This document shows, one piece after another, positions 42,076 to 50,587 of a DNA stretch of 64,000 bases. Position 1 is the stretch's first letter. The number at the start of each line of letters is the position of its first letter. The position numbers were made by a program, and so were the translations under genes. The notes beneath the pieces were generated by a model. That model was not told the DNA's origin and searched no databases. It saw only the letters and a program-made list of their open reading frames with translations. Origin of the DNA: Olsenella profusa (lineage in GTDB: Bacteria > Actinomycetota > Coriobacteriia > Coriobacteriales > Atopobiaceae); NCBI RefSeq assembly GCF_016900315.1, contig NZ_JACSNQ010000002.1:1-64000 (forward strand). Direction: 5' to 3'.

Positions 42076-43184
42076 CGGCCGAAGTGCCCCACGATCTCGC
42101 TCATGCGTGCCGACTGTACCACGCCGAAGGGGCAGCGCACGTCGCAGTGCCCGCAGCCCACGCAGTCGCTGGCGTGAAGGTCGAGCTTGGCGTAGTGGTC
42201 CGCCGCGAGCACGTCGCCGGCCCGCGCGAGGTCGTAATACTTGTTGACGAGCCCGACGTTGATGCCCACGGGGCATGGCGCACAATGGTTGCAGTAGACG
42301 CAGCGTCCAGCCACCTTCTCCGGCGCCAGGCTGCTCAGCACCGAGTAGTCCCTCTCGGCGTCCGTGGCGTCGAAGAAGCCTAGGAGCTCGTGCAGGTCGG
42401 CGCGGTCGCGCACGCCCGGGACCACGCAGACCACACCCGGGGTGTCGAGCGCGTACTGGAGGCACTGGTAGCGGGTGAGCGCCCAGCCGAACGGCGACTG
42501 CGCAGCGTCGAGCAGCTGGCCGCCCGCAAAGGCCTTCATCACGGAGATGCCCACACCCTCCTCGGCGCAGCGCCGGTAGAGGGCCTGGCGCTCGGCCGAG
42601 GTGCCCAGGCCGTAGGTGCCCTCGCCGTAGTCGTAGACCGGGTTCACGCTGAACATCATGAGGTCGATCTCGCCGAGGTCGAGCACGCGGCCCGCGAGCT
42701 CGGGGCTGTGCGTGGAGAGGCCGAGGTGGCGCACCACGCCCTGGGCGCGCAGGTCACGCAGGTGGTCGAGGGCGCCCGACCTCACGAAGGCGTCGAGGTC
42801 CGAGGCCTCGTCGATGCAGTGGATGAACGCGAAGTCGATGTAGTCGGTGCCCAGGGTCTCAAGCTCCCAGGCCACCGAGCGCCGCATGTCCTCCAGGCGC
42901 GCGGTCCAGCCGTACTCCGCGTCCGGCGTCTAGTAGTTGACCCCGTAGTGCACCTGGAAGTAGAGCCCCTCGCGCGCGTGCGGCCCCAGCTCGCGCAGGG
43001 CGTCGGCGAGCGCCGAGAAGAGCGGGGCGTGGCCTGCGACGAGGTCCATGAAGTTGACGCCCGCGCGCACGGCCTCCACGTAGGTGGCCACTGCTTCGTC
43101 GTGCGGCGTGGCCCCCAGCTGTGCGGCGCCCAAGCCGATGACGCCGATTTTCTCGCCGCCGTGCGGCAGCTCTCGGTACTCCAT
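42072..43184 (-). pseudogene. Aldo/keto reductase with C-terminal 4Fe-4S domain, in-frame TAG
   Basis: 371 codons in one frame from ATG 43184 (GGGGGACC upstream), interrupted by TAG at 42930-42932 about codon 85. Upstream: GVIGLGAAQLGATPHDEAVA, FMDLVAGHAPLFSALADAL. Downstream: LETLGTDYIDFAFIHCIDEA, HLGLSTHSPELAGRVLD and two cluster motifs, CVYCNHCAPCPVGI and CVGCGHCDVRCPFG. Everything but one codon is intact (VNY-stop-TPDAEYGW), so this is a recent nonsense mutation, a sequencing error, or a read-through codon. Family members are Fe-S oxidoreductases of anaerobes. Confidence 0.75.
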
Positions 43185-43284
43185 GGTCCCCCCGCTGTTG
43201 GTGCCGGTACGCAACGTCTCGTCATCTATTGTGCACCAAACGGCTGGCTGACGGAAATGGCCCAAAAAGGGGGCTGAGCTCACG

Positions 43285-43320
43285 AAAAGGCCGGGGCCGC
43301 CGTCATCGGCAGCCCCGGCC
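43285..43320 (-). terminator. Intrinsic terminator of the PTS operon
   Basis: On the minus strand GGCCGGGGCTGCCG pairs with CGGCGGCCCCGGCC around ATGA, followed by TTTT. It lies 23 bp after the IIA stop codon. Confidence 0.85.
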
Positions 43321-43342
43321 CGTCGACCTCTTCATGCCGCGT

Positions 43343-43687
43343 CTACGCGTTGAGCTTCTCCTTAAGAGAGAGCAGCTCGCGATAGGTGTCAGCGAAGTTC
43401 AGCGCCATGAGCTTGCAGGTCTCCGCGCTTGCCATCTGGTCCTCGGCGTGGAGCAGAAGCAGCGGCAGCGTCTTCTTGCTCTCGCCGGACGCCTCGGCCT
43501 GGAGCAGCCTCATGTGAACCTCGTGACCGCCGTTGTACGCCTCGTCGCCCTGCTTGACCAGGTCGACCGCCGCGTCGAAGTCGCCTTCCTTGGCCTTGGC
43601 AATCGAGTTGACGTAGCAGGACTTGGCAGTGCCCACGTAGCTGATGATCTCAAAGCAGATCTGCTCGAGCTCGTCCATGTCTTCCAT
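43343..43687 (-). CDS. PTS lactose/cellobiose-type IIA component
   Basis: 114 residues, normal for this family. The phosphorylated His is in LLLLHAEDQMASAET (about residue 82). Three helices: one around ICFEIISYVGTAKSCYVNSI. Takes phosphate from HPr and passes it to IIB. Last gene of the operon IIC-IIB-IIA and followed by a terminator. With the upstream GH1 enzyme it should serve cellobiose or another beta-glucoside. Start ATG 43687 has AGGAGG upstream. Confidence 0.9.
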   Translation of the reverse strand: MEDMDELEQICFEIISYVGTAKSCYVNSIAKAKEGDFDAAVDLVKQGDEAYNGGHEVHMRLLQAEASGESKKTLPLLLLHAEDQMASAETCKLMALNFADTYRELLSLKEKLNA

Positions 43688-43704
43688 CGCAGCCTCCTCG
43701 CTGG

Positions 43705-44007
43705 CTAGCCGAGCATCTTCTTGACGTCGTCGAGAATCTTGGCAGCGTTCATGCGACCGTAGTCGACCATCGGGATGACGGCGACGGGAACGCGCCCCTC
43801 GACGGCCTTCTCGAAGTCGCCCTTGGCATAGCCGATCTGGGGCCCAAGGAGGATGACGTCGGCCTCGTTGATGTGGTCCATGGCCTCGTTCATCGGGCGC
43901 GCCTCAATCGCGACATCCTCGCCGCGGCTCGCTGCCTCCTTCTGCATCTTCTGCACGAGCAGGCTCGTGGACATGCCGGCGTTGCAGCAAAGCATGATCT
44001 TCTTCAT
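43705..44007 (-). CDS. PTS lactose/cellobiose-type IIB component
   Basis: 100 residues. The phosphocysteine is in IMLCCNAGMSTSLLV (Cys8 or Cys9; by family the first Cys after ML... aligned to CSAGMSTS is used). VILLGPQIGYA and VIPMVDYGRMN are the other conserved loops. Lies 17 bp upstream of the IIA gene and 240 bp after IIC, with hairpins in that gap. Start ATG 44007 has GGAAGGG upstream. Confidence 0.9.
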   Translation of the reverse strand: MKKIMLCCNAGMSTSLLVQKMQKEAASRGEDVAIEARPMNEAMDHINEADVILLGPQIGYAKGDFEKAVEGRVPVAVIPMVDYGRMNAAKILDDVKKMLG

Positions 44008-44021
44008 GGTGGTTCCCTTCC

Positions 44022-44066
44022 GGCCACCCACGGGTGGCCTTGCATTCCGGACGCTTGGGCGTCCGA
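44022..44066 (-). promoter_or_regulatory. Two hairpins between IIC and IIB genes
   Basis: GGCCACCC-ACG-GGTGGCC (44022-44039) and CGGACGC-TTGGG-CGTCCG (44048-44064) lie just upstream of the IIB ribosome-binding site. No T-run follows, so they may stabilise or partly process the message to set unequal PTS subunit levels. The remaining gap to 44250 holds no gene. Confidence 0.55.
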
Positions 44067-44250
44067 ATTGGTTTCCTGTGTCAGCATCCATTTTCGTCAT
44101 GCTGGACGACAGAGGTGGAACGGGGTGCGTGCGCGGGGGGACGGGCACTCCTGCGAGCAGCTCAAATCCGAAGGTCGCGCGGGACGCGCGTCCGGAAAGG
44201 GCTGCCGGGGGATCGCGGGGGCCCGAGAGCCCCGCGCACGCTGAGGGGGG

Positions 44251-45645
44251 TTAGTTCTCGGCGCTCTCGGAGGCCATCTCGAACTGCTTGCGCTGTGCGG
44301 TCTCGGACGCCTTCATGAAGGGCAGGTAGATCAGCGTGAAGATTACGAGCAGCACGATCTGGAGAATGCCGGCGCGGATGTCGCCGCCCGTGGACAGGAT
44401 GCCCGAGGCGATGATCGGGGTGGTCCAGGGCACCTGGATGCAGGTGGGGTTGACCAGGCCGACGGCCGTGGCGAAGTAACCGACGAGAATACCGATGATG
44501 GTGTTCAGCACGAACGGCACCATGAGCGGGATGTTGAACACGATCGGGTAGCCGTAGATGACCGGCTCGTTGATGTTGAAGATGGCGGGCAGGATGCCGA
44601 GCTTGGCCACCTCGCGGGAGGGACGCCACTTGCCCCAGATGAAGGTAGCAAGGAGCAGTGCCAGCGTGCAGCCCGAGCCGCCCATGAGCGCGTAGACGTT
44701 GATGACGTTCATGTTGAGCCACAGGTCCGGGCGGGCGATGACCGCGTCGATGCCGCCGGCGCTGTACACGCTCGTCGCCTCGACGAGCACGATGGTGAGG
44801 ATGGGCTCGACCAGCACGCCGTTGATGGTGGACTGGTGGATTCCGAGGGTGAACAGGAACACGCCGAGCGAGTAGATCAGCACGAGGCCGACGGGGTTAG
44901 TGGTGAGGGAGCGCAGCGGGGTCTGGATGAAGGTGTTGATAAGGGCGGTGACGTCGGTCTGGAAGCACGCGAAGAGAACCATCGAGAGCACGCCGAAGAC
45001 GCCCAGGGTGAGCAGCATCGGGATCAGGACGTTGAAGGACTTCTCGACCGCGGGCGGCACGCCCTCGGGCATCTTGATGCGCAGCTTCTCGATGCCCGAG
45101 ACCTTGATGAAGAGCGTGGGCGCAAACAGGCCGATGATGATGGCGGTGAACATGCCGTTGGTGCCGGTATAGTCCGTGATGAACGCGCTCGAGACCTGAG
45201 CGGTGGTCACCTCGTCAGCCACGTAGAGCGGCGAGGAGGCGGCAAGGTTGGCGGTCACCGACTGCGGCATCATGATGAAGAAGACCGCGAGCGCCACCAC
45301 CACGCACGAGACGGGGTTGTCAAAGCGCTTGTTGTTCGCGAAGCTGTAGCCCACCATGGCGCACAGCAGGATGGCCGAGATGGAGAGCGCACCCTGCGTG
45401 AGCGCGTTGCCCCAGTACTGGGCCGTGGCGAGCACGTCCGCGTTCGGGAAGAGTCCGGGGCTGCTCGGGTCCGCGCTCCACAGGAACGTAAAGACCACGT
45501 TGTTGAGCAGCGCGGCGAGGCCGGCGAGGATGAAGATCGGCATGATGGTGGCAAAGCCATCGCGAAGGCTGCGCAGGTGCACCTGGTTGCCGACCTTGGC
45601 GGAGACTTCCGCGAACTTGTCGAGGAAGCTTTGTCCGTTGGCCAT
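44251..45645 (-). CDS. PTS cellobiose-type IIC permease
   Basis: 464 residues with about ten hydrophobic helices. Conserved regions include MPIFILAGLAALLNNVVF near residue 35, GIHQSTINGVLVEP, GGSGCTLALLLATFIWGK and PAIFNINEPVIYGYPIVFN, the IIC substrate motif. Start ATG 45645 has AGGAGTGA upstream; the open frame extends further but not with family sequence. Moves a beta-glucoside in with phosphorylation. The GH1 gene lies 133 bp upstream in the same orientation. Confidence 0.9.
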   Translation of the reverse strand: MANGQSFLDKFAEVSAKVGNQVHLRSLRDGFATIMPIFILAGLAALLNNVVFTFLWSADPSSPGLFPNADVLATAQYWGNALTQGALSISAILLCAMVGYSFANNKRFDNPVSCVVVALAVFFIMMPQSVTANLAASSPLYVADEVTTAQVSSAFITDYTGTNGMFTAIIIGLFAPTLFIKVSGIEKLRIKMPEGVPPAVEKSFNVLIPMLLTLGVFGVLSMVLFACFQTDVTALINTFIQTPLRSLTTNPVGLVLIYSLGVFLFTLGIHQSTINGVLVEPILTIVLVEATSVYSAGGIDAVIARPDLWLNMNVINVYALMGGSGCTLALLLATFIWGKWRPSREVAKLGILPAIFNINEPVIYGYPIVFNIPLMVPFVLNTIIGILVGYFATAVGLVNPTCIQVPWTTPIIASGILSTGGDIRAGILQIVLLVIFTLIYLPFMKASETAQRKQFEMASESAEN

Positions 45646-45778
45646 GTCTTTCACTCCTAACTGAACTGTTGGAAACATTAGCCGTACCATCGCGCTCCCC
45701 CTCCAGGGGGACGCGTATCCGATGACCGAACCAGGGGGAGGGAGCCCGGGACCGTTCCTCCCGATCCGGACCAAGGAC

Positions 45779-47179
45779 CTACTTCACCACGTGCGTCGTG
45801 GTGACCTCCTTGAGCCAAGCGGCTGATTTCTTGGGCCTGCGCTCGTAGTTCTCCATGAGGTCGACCTCGACGAAGCCATAGCGGTTCTTGAAGGCGTTCG
45901 CCCAGGACCAGTTGTCGATGAGGCCCCAGTAGTGGTAGCCCCTGCACTTGGCACCGTCGTTGATTGCGCGGGCGATCCAGGAGAGGTGGTCACGCACGAA
46001 GTCGACACGGTAGTCGTCCTGAATCTGGCCGCTCTCGTCGCGGTTCTTGTACTCGCCCTCGATGCCGATGCCGTTCTCGGACACGAACCACTCGAGGTTG
46101 GGATACTCGTCGCGGCACTTCATGCCGAAGTCGTAGATGCCCTTTGGGTAGATCTCCCAGCCGCGGCTCTCGTTCATGACGCGCTCGGGCCAGACGTAGG
46201 GCTCGGCGAAGAGCGGGTTGCCCCACTCGTCATGATCGCGGGTCGGCGCCTGCACGCGGCAGGGCTGGTAGTAGTTGCAGCCGAGCCAGTCCACGACGCC
46301 CGAGCGCAGGACCTCCTCGTCGCCGGGGCGAGCCGGGACCGGCGTCCCAAGGCGGGCAAGGGTCTCGAGCACGTCGGCGGGCAGGCTGCCCTTGGTCGCA
46401 AGGTCGAGCCACCAGCGCGTGGTGAGGCCGTCGTTCATGCGCAGCGCCTCGAGGTCGGCCTCGCTCGGGTCCTCCTTGGTGTAGGAGGGGCTGAAGTTGC
46501 ACACGATGCCAATCCGCGCGTCCGGACGGAGCGCGCCCTCCTCGCGCGCCGCGCGGTAGCGGGCGACGCCGAGCGCGTGCGCGATCGAGATGTTGTACTG
46601 CGCCGCCACCGCCTCGCGGAAGCTGTGGTGCTGAGGATACCAGCCGCCGTGCCAATAGCGGTTCTCGGGCTCGACGCTCGGCTCGTTGAACGTGAACCAG
46701 TACCGGATCTCCTTGCCGAACTCGTGCAGCGCCTTCTCGACGTAGTTGGCGTACGCCTCGCAGGTCTCGCGGCTCTCCCAGCCGCCGCGGCGGAAGAGGA
46801 AGGTGGGGAGGTCGAAGTGGTAGAGGGTCACAAAGGGCTCGAGCCCCTCCTCGCGCGCCGCACGGAAGAGCTCGTGGTACCAGGCCGCGCCCTCGGGGTT
46901 GATGTTGCCGTCGGCATCGAGCAGGCGGCTCCACTGGATCGACGTGCGGAAGCTGTCAAGTCCGAGGCCCTTGAGGATGGCAAGGTCCTCCTTGTAGTGG
47001 TGCATGAAGTCGTTGCCCACGTAGGAGCCCACGCGGTTGTAGAACGCCTCGATGTCCTCGTTGGACCAGGTGTCCCACACGTTCTCAAGCTTGCCGCCTA
47101 CGTTCCAGCCCCCTTCCGTCTGCGGACCGGACATCGCCGCTCCGAAGAAGAAGTTCTCGGGCAGGGTCAGTTCTGCCAT
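45779..47179 (-). CDS. GH1 family 6-phospho-beta-glucosidase
   Basis: 466 residues, full family length. Acid/base Glu in WFTFNEPSVEP (about residue 166), nucleophile Glu in WFVSENGIG (about 366), N-terminal PENFFFGAAMSGPQTEGG and C-terminal HYWGLIDNWSWANAF are all present. Hydrolyses PTS-delivered 6-phospho-beta-glucosides such as cellobiose-6-phosphate. First gene of the operon GH1-IIC-IIB-IIA. Divergent from the GntR-UTRA regulator, which likely controls it. ATG 47179 has AAAGGAGG upstream. Confidence 0.92.
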   Translation of the reverse strand: MAELTLPENFFFGAAMSGPQTEGGWNVGGKLENVWDTWSNEDIEAFYNRVGSYVGNDFMHHYKEDLAILKGLGLDSFRTSIQWSRLLDADGNINPEGAAWYHELFRAAREEGLEPFVTLYHFDLPTFLFRRGGWESRETCEAYANYVEKALHEFGKEIRYWFTFNEPSVEPENRYWHGGWYPQHHSFREAVAAQYNISIAHALGVARYRAAREEGALRPDARIGIVCNFSPSYTKEDPSEADLEALRMNDGLTTRWWLDLATKGSLPADVLETLARLGTPVPARPGDEEVLRSGVVDWLGCNYYQPCRVQAPTRDHDEWGNPLFAEPYVWPERVMNESRGWEIYPKGIYDFGMKCRDEYPNLEWFVSENGIGIEGEYKNRDESGQIQDDYRVDFVRDHLSWIARAINDGAKCRGYHYWGLIDNWSWANAFKNRYGFVEVDLMENYERRPKKSAAWLKEVTTTHVVK

Positions 47180-47215
47180 GACGCCTCCTTTTCCTCGCTC
47201 CTTTTCGCGCGTCTA

Positions 47216-47285
47216 TTTGTCGCGCTTTGTTGATTGAATTGTAGCGCTTTTATTTTCTCTATGTAGCGGATTTATTGCCGACAAA
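47216..47285. promoter_or_regulatory. Divergent control region of the beta-glucoside operon
   Basis: A low-G+C island between GH1 and the GntR gene. TTTGTCG (47216) and CGACAAA (47279) are inverted copies at its ends. GTAGCGCTTTTATTT and GTAGCGGATTTATTG are direct repeats of a GTAGCG..TTTATT site. A minus-strand -10 TACAAT (47236-47241) would serve GH1. The repeats are likely binding sites for the UTRA regulator; unproven. The rest of the 309-bp gap has no gene. Confidence 0.55.
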
Positions 47286-47488
47286 GACGGAGACAAAGGA
47301 AGATAATGGATTACGTCAGACGAGAACCACGTCGATGAGCTGGGGATTCACGGACGACGAACCCGACGGGCCCTCTGGGAAACAAGCTCGCGCCCTCTTG
47401 CCTGACCGCCAAAGCAAACCGTTCGCGGCCAAAAATAGACCGTTCGCGGTGAGCGCCGAGGACCACAGAAAGCACGAGGGAGGCCGCC

Positions 47489-48259
47489 ATGCTCAAGTAC
47501 GAGACGATTGCCCAGGACATAAAGAACCGAATCGAGAGCGGCGACCTCGCGCCCAACGACAAGCTGCCGACGGTCGTGGACCTCTGCGACCGCTACGGCG
47601 TGAGCAAGATCACCGTCAAGCGCGCCTTCGAGATCCTCACCGAGAAGGGCCTCATCGCCAGCAAGCGCGGGTCGGGCACCTACGTGAAGAACACCACCGA
47701 GCTCTTTGACACGGGAACCGTCGACCCGCTGCTCGTGGGCGAGGACGGCGCGCGGGAGGACGCGTTCGGGTTCACCCGGTCCGACCAGCCGATCGGCTTC
47801 ACCGCCTCGCACAGCGCGCGCGGGAGGAGCGTGAGCTCGGTGGTCTACGACTTCTCGGTCACGAACCCGCCCGAGAGCGTCGCGCGGCACCTGAGCATCT
47901 CCCCCGACGACTTCACCTACTACTTCTGCCGGGTGCGTTGCCTTGAGAACGAGCCGATTACGATCGAGTACACCTACATGCCGATCGACGTAACGCCCGG
48001 CCTCAAGCGCGACCAGCTCTACCACTCCGTCTATGCGTTTGTGCAGGACACGCTCGGACTGAAGATCTCGAGCTTCCATCGCATCATCCGCGCCGTGGGC
48101 GCAACCGAGGAGGAGGCCGGGCGCCTGCGGCTCGATGCGGGCGCCCCCCTGCTCGAAATCTCCCAGGTCGGCTTCCTCGACGACGGGACACCCTTCGAGT
48201 TCTCTGTCGCATGCAGCAACGGCAAGCGCTCCGAGCTGCGCGACGTGAACGTCATATAG
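47489..48259 (+). CDS. GntR family regulator with UTRA domain
   Basis: 256 residues. The N-terminal winged helix (about 1-70) has YETIAQDIKNRIESGDLAPN and GVSKITVKRAFEILTEKGLI. The UTRA ligand domain (about 90-250) has EPITIEYTYMPIDVTPGL and the ending FEFSVACSNGKRSELR. By position it senses a phosphorylated beta-glucoside and controls the divergent GH1-PTS operon and the ROK kinase 26 bp downstream. ATG 47489 has GAGGGAGG upstream. Confidence 0.88.
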   Translation: MLKYETIAQDIKNRIESGDLAPNDKLPTVVDLCDRYGVSKITVKRAFEILTEKGLIASKRGSGTYVKNTTELFDTGTVDPLLVGEDGAREDAFGFTRSDQPIGFTASHSARGRSVSSVVYDFSVTNPPESVARHLSISPDDFTYYFCRVRCLENEPITIEYTYMPIDVTPGLKRDQLYHSVYAFVQDTLGLKISSFHRIIRAVGATEEEAGRLRLDAGAPLLEISQVGFLDDGTPFEFSVACSNGKRSELRDVNVI

Positions 48260-48285
48260 GCAGAAGGCGAAGGCAGGAGAAAGAC

Positions 48286-49194
48286 ATGAAGAGGCTGGCG
48301 GTTCTCGACGTAGGTGGCTCCGCAATCAAGTACTGCACCATGTGCGGTACGGATATCGAGGGTAAGGGGCAGGTGCCCACTCCCGACGGGGAAAGCCACG
48401 ACCCCGAGGCGTTCCTCGAGACCATCGAGGGCATCCTTGAGCGCATGGGAGACGTCGAGGGTCTGGCCCTCTCTATGCCCGGGGAGATCGATGCGCGCCA
48501 GAAGTACATCCGGACGGGCGGTGCGCTGCTCTACAACTATGACGTTGACGTGACGGAGTGGGAGAGGCGCTTCGGTGTCTCGATCGAGGTTGAGAACGAC
48601 GCGCGCTGCTCGGCGATCGCCGAGCTCTCTCGTGGCAACCTGCAGGGCGTCGACTGCGGCGTGGTGCTCGCGTTCGGGACGGGAATCGGTGGCGGGGTTA
48701 TCGCCGGCGGCAAGGTCCTGCGGGGGGCGCACCTCTTTGCCGGTGAGGCATCGAAGGTCCTCACCTCCTGGCCCGAGGACCCCAGGGACCCCATCACAAG
48801 TGATCAGCTCTGGTCGTCTGCCTGCTCGACGAAGTCCCTCTGCCAGCGCGTTGCCCGGGCAAAGGGGATTGACGGCTGTGACGGGCGGCAGCTGTTCGGC
48901 TGGCTCGAGGACGGTGACAAAGTCGTTGCCGACGTGTTCCGCCGGGTGTGCGACGAGATTGCCCTGCAGATCCACAACATCCAGTGCTGGCTTGACCCCG
49001 AGCGCATCTGCCTCGGTGGCGGCATCAGCCAGAACCCGCTCTTCGTGGAGGGCGTGCGGGACGCGCACAGGCGCTTCAACGCGTCGTTCGACAACGCCTT
49101 CCCCGAGACGGACATCGTAGCGTGCCGGTTCTTCAACGATGCCAACCTCATCGGCGCCTACGAGCACTTCCTCGCCATGGAGCAGACGCGCTGA
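48286..49194 (+). CDS. ROK family sugar kinase, beta-glucoside kinase-like
   Basis: 302 residues. ATP-binding DVGGSAIKYC at the N-terminus (about 8-17), catalytic Asp in VENDARCSAIAE, GFGTGIGGGVI-type loop seen as AFGTGIGGGVIAGG, and GGGISQNPLF near the C-terminus. The zinc-binding CxCGxxxCxE motif of ROK repressors is absent, fitting the BglK-like kinases that phosphorylate beta-glucosides. Cooperates with the adjacent GH1 and PTS genes. ATG 48286 follows GGAGAAAG. Confidence 0.85.
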   Translation: MKRLAVLDVGGSAIKYCTMCGTDIEGKGQVPTPDGESHDPEAFLETIEGILERMGDVEGLALSMPGEIDARQKYIRTGGALLYNYDVDVTEWERRFGVSIEVENDARCSAIAELSRGNLQGVDCGVVLAFGTGIGGGVIAGGKVLRGAHLFAGEASKVLTSWPEDPRDPITSDQLWSSACSTKSLCQRVARAKGIDGCDGRQLFGWLEDGDKVVADVFRRVCDEIALQIHNIQCWLDPERICLGGGISQNPLFVEGVRDAHRRFNASFDNAFPETDIVACRFFNDANLIGAYEHFLAMEQTR

Positions 49195-49203
49195 CGCATG
49201 TCC

Positions 49204-49276
49204 CAAAGGGACGGGCGAAGGTGGGGCACGACGGCAGCGGAGCAGTCGTGTCCCACTTTTGTCCTGCCCCCTTTTG
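49204..49276. terminator. Long hairpin after the ROK kinase gene
   Basis: Core stem AAGGTGGGGCACGAC (49218-49232) pairs with GTCGTGTCCCACTTT (49245-49259), one mismatch, followed by TTTT; the stem can extend outward with CCAAAGGGAC and CTGCCCCCTTTTGG. It stands between convergent genes and could end both transcripts. Confidence 0.8.
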
Positions 49277-49290
49277 GAACGCCTCTTTGG

Positions 49291-50065
49291 CTAGCGAGAA
49301 AAGCCGCGGTGGCCGTAGACATGCAGGCGACCGAGCTCGTCGTCGAGCTCACGGAACTCCTCGTCGGTGAGCTCCACCTGCGCGGCGTCGAGGTTCTCGA
49401 TGATGCGCTCCTTGTTCTTGGAGCCTGGGATCGGTACGACGCAGGGGTACTTGGCGAGCATCCACGCTTGCGAGATCTGTGCGGGCGTGGCGTGTTTACG
49501 CGCGGCGAATCGCTCGACGAGCTCCACGATGGGCCGGTTGCCGCGGATGTTGCGACGGCTCAGCTGCGGCACCCACGTGTGCACGTCGTCGTAGCGCTCG
49601 AACTGTGTGCGCTCGGTGACCTTGCCGGAGAGAAGGCCGCTCGCTATGGGTGAGAACGCCACGAACCCGATGCCGCGCGCCGCCGATTCGGTGCAGGTAG
49701 TAGATGTCCACCCGATCGGTCCGCAGACGCTCGAGCGAGCCCTCGAGGTGACGCCGCACCGCACCGTACACCGAGCCCGAGCGCTCGACCTCCGACCACC
49801 CCAGGAAGAGCTTGGTCCCAATGACCACATCGTCGCGCACGTCGGCGAGGGAGCGCCCCACGATGCGCTCGTTGTGCCCTATGCCCGAGAGTCCCGGGCT
49901 GTAGATCTCCGCCGTGTCGAAGAACGTGCAGCCATGGCGATACGCCCCGCGGATAGCCTCGACGCTGTAGTCCTCGGGTGGGATCTTGCCGTACCCGTGC
50001 GAGAAGGCCATGCAGCCCATGCCGACCTCCGACACGGCGATGCCCCCGAGCAGGCGCGTCCTCAT
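49291..50065 (-). pseudogene. Aldo/keto reductase with internal deletion
   Basis: The first half from ATG 50065 is normal: GGIAVSEVGMGCMAFSHGYG, GCTFFDTAEIYSPG and RLRTDRVDIYYLHRI. Then about 70-75 residues expected in the family (including the SNF/SEA cofactor region) are missing and the frame changes near 49685-49695. The other frame resumes at AARGIGFVAFSPIASGLLSG and ends normally with ATPAQISQAWMLAKYPCVVP and GSKNKERIIENL. This cannot make a complete TIM barrel. The start overlaps the stop of the fragment upstream (ATGA). Confidence 0.8.
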
Positions 50066-50414
50066 GACCTCCCCCTATCCGATTTCCACGCGCGCCGCGC
50101 GCCCGTGCGCTCGAGCGAGGTGTCGAACTGCCGCTTTGCGGCCTTCTCGGTGGGTGCCATGAGAAACGCGTTGAGCTTGGTGGCCAGCGTGTAGGACGCG
50201 CGTGGGTAGCGCTCGACGAGCGCCTTGCGGATGACGGCCTCGCTGCCCGCGTACACGAACGCCGTGTCGAAGTAGGTGAAGCCCGCCTCCATGAACAGGT
50301 CGACCATCTGCTTGACCTGCTCGACGTCGGTCAGGGGGCCCTTGTGCGGCAGGCGCATGAGGCCAAAGCCCAGAGCTTGCCGGCCCTCTCCATGGGAATG
50401 TAGTCCGTGTCCAT
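50062..50414 (-). pseudogene. Aldo/keto reductase fragment
   Basis: From ATG 50414 (GGAGGCAG upstream) the frame MDTDYIPMERAGKLWALASC is shifted relative to the AKR sequence. The correct frame then gives LGFGLMRLPHKGPLTDVEQV, FTYFDTAFVYAGSEAVIRKA and SYTLATKLNAFLM, then breaks off after about 100 residues at RAWKSDRG. Only the N-terminal third of an Fe-S-type AKR remains. One base missing near 50370 explains the first break. Confidence 0.75.
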
Positions 50415-50515
50415 GATCTGCCTCCAGTGAGTTGTCTGCGGCCGCCGCGGGCGACGCCCATGCTCTCAGCCTTGCGTTGCGGCCGGCTGTGTTCAACGGT
50501 CGGTTTTCCCGCTTC

Positions 50516-50552
50516 GGGGGCATATGCCACGCTTTCCGGAAAAGCGGCGCAC
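50516..50552. repeat. GCATATGCC / AAAAGCGGCGCA hairpin
   Basis: CGCTTTCCGGAAAAGCG is the core stem, bounded by GGGGGCATATGCCA and GCGCACTG. Related to the hairpin at 22922-22955 (shared GCATATGC, TTT..GG..AAAAGCGGCGCA). Confidence 0.65.
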
Positions 50553-50556
50553 TGCA

Positions 50557-50587
50557 TGAGACAAAGGGGCCTGTCCCCATTGACTCA
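50557..50587. repeat. REP palindrome, TGAGAC/GGGGACAGG type, short copy
   Basis: TGAGACAAAGGGGCCTGTCC on the plus strand with the reverse pattern TGAGTCAATGGGGACAGG on the other. The terminal TGA on the minus strand is the stop codon of the DUF5131 gene (50585-50587). Confidence 0.8.

Noticed and set aside
42930-42932. TAG read as pyrrolysine
   Set aside because: No pyl genes in the window and the codon lies outside any known Pyl protein; mutation or error is simpler.
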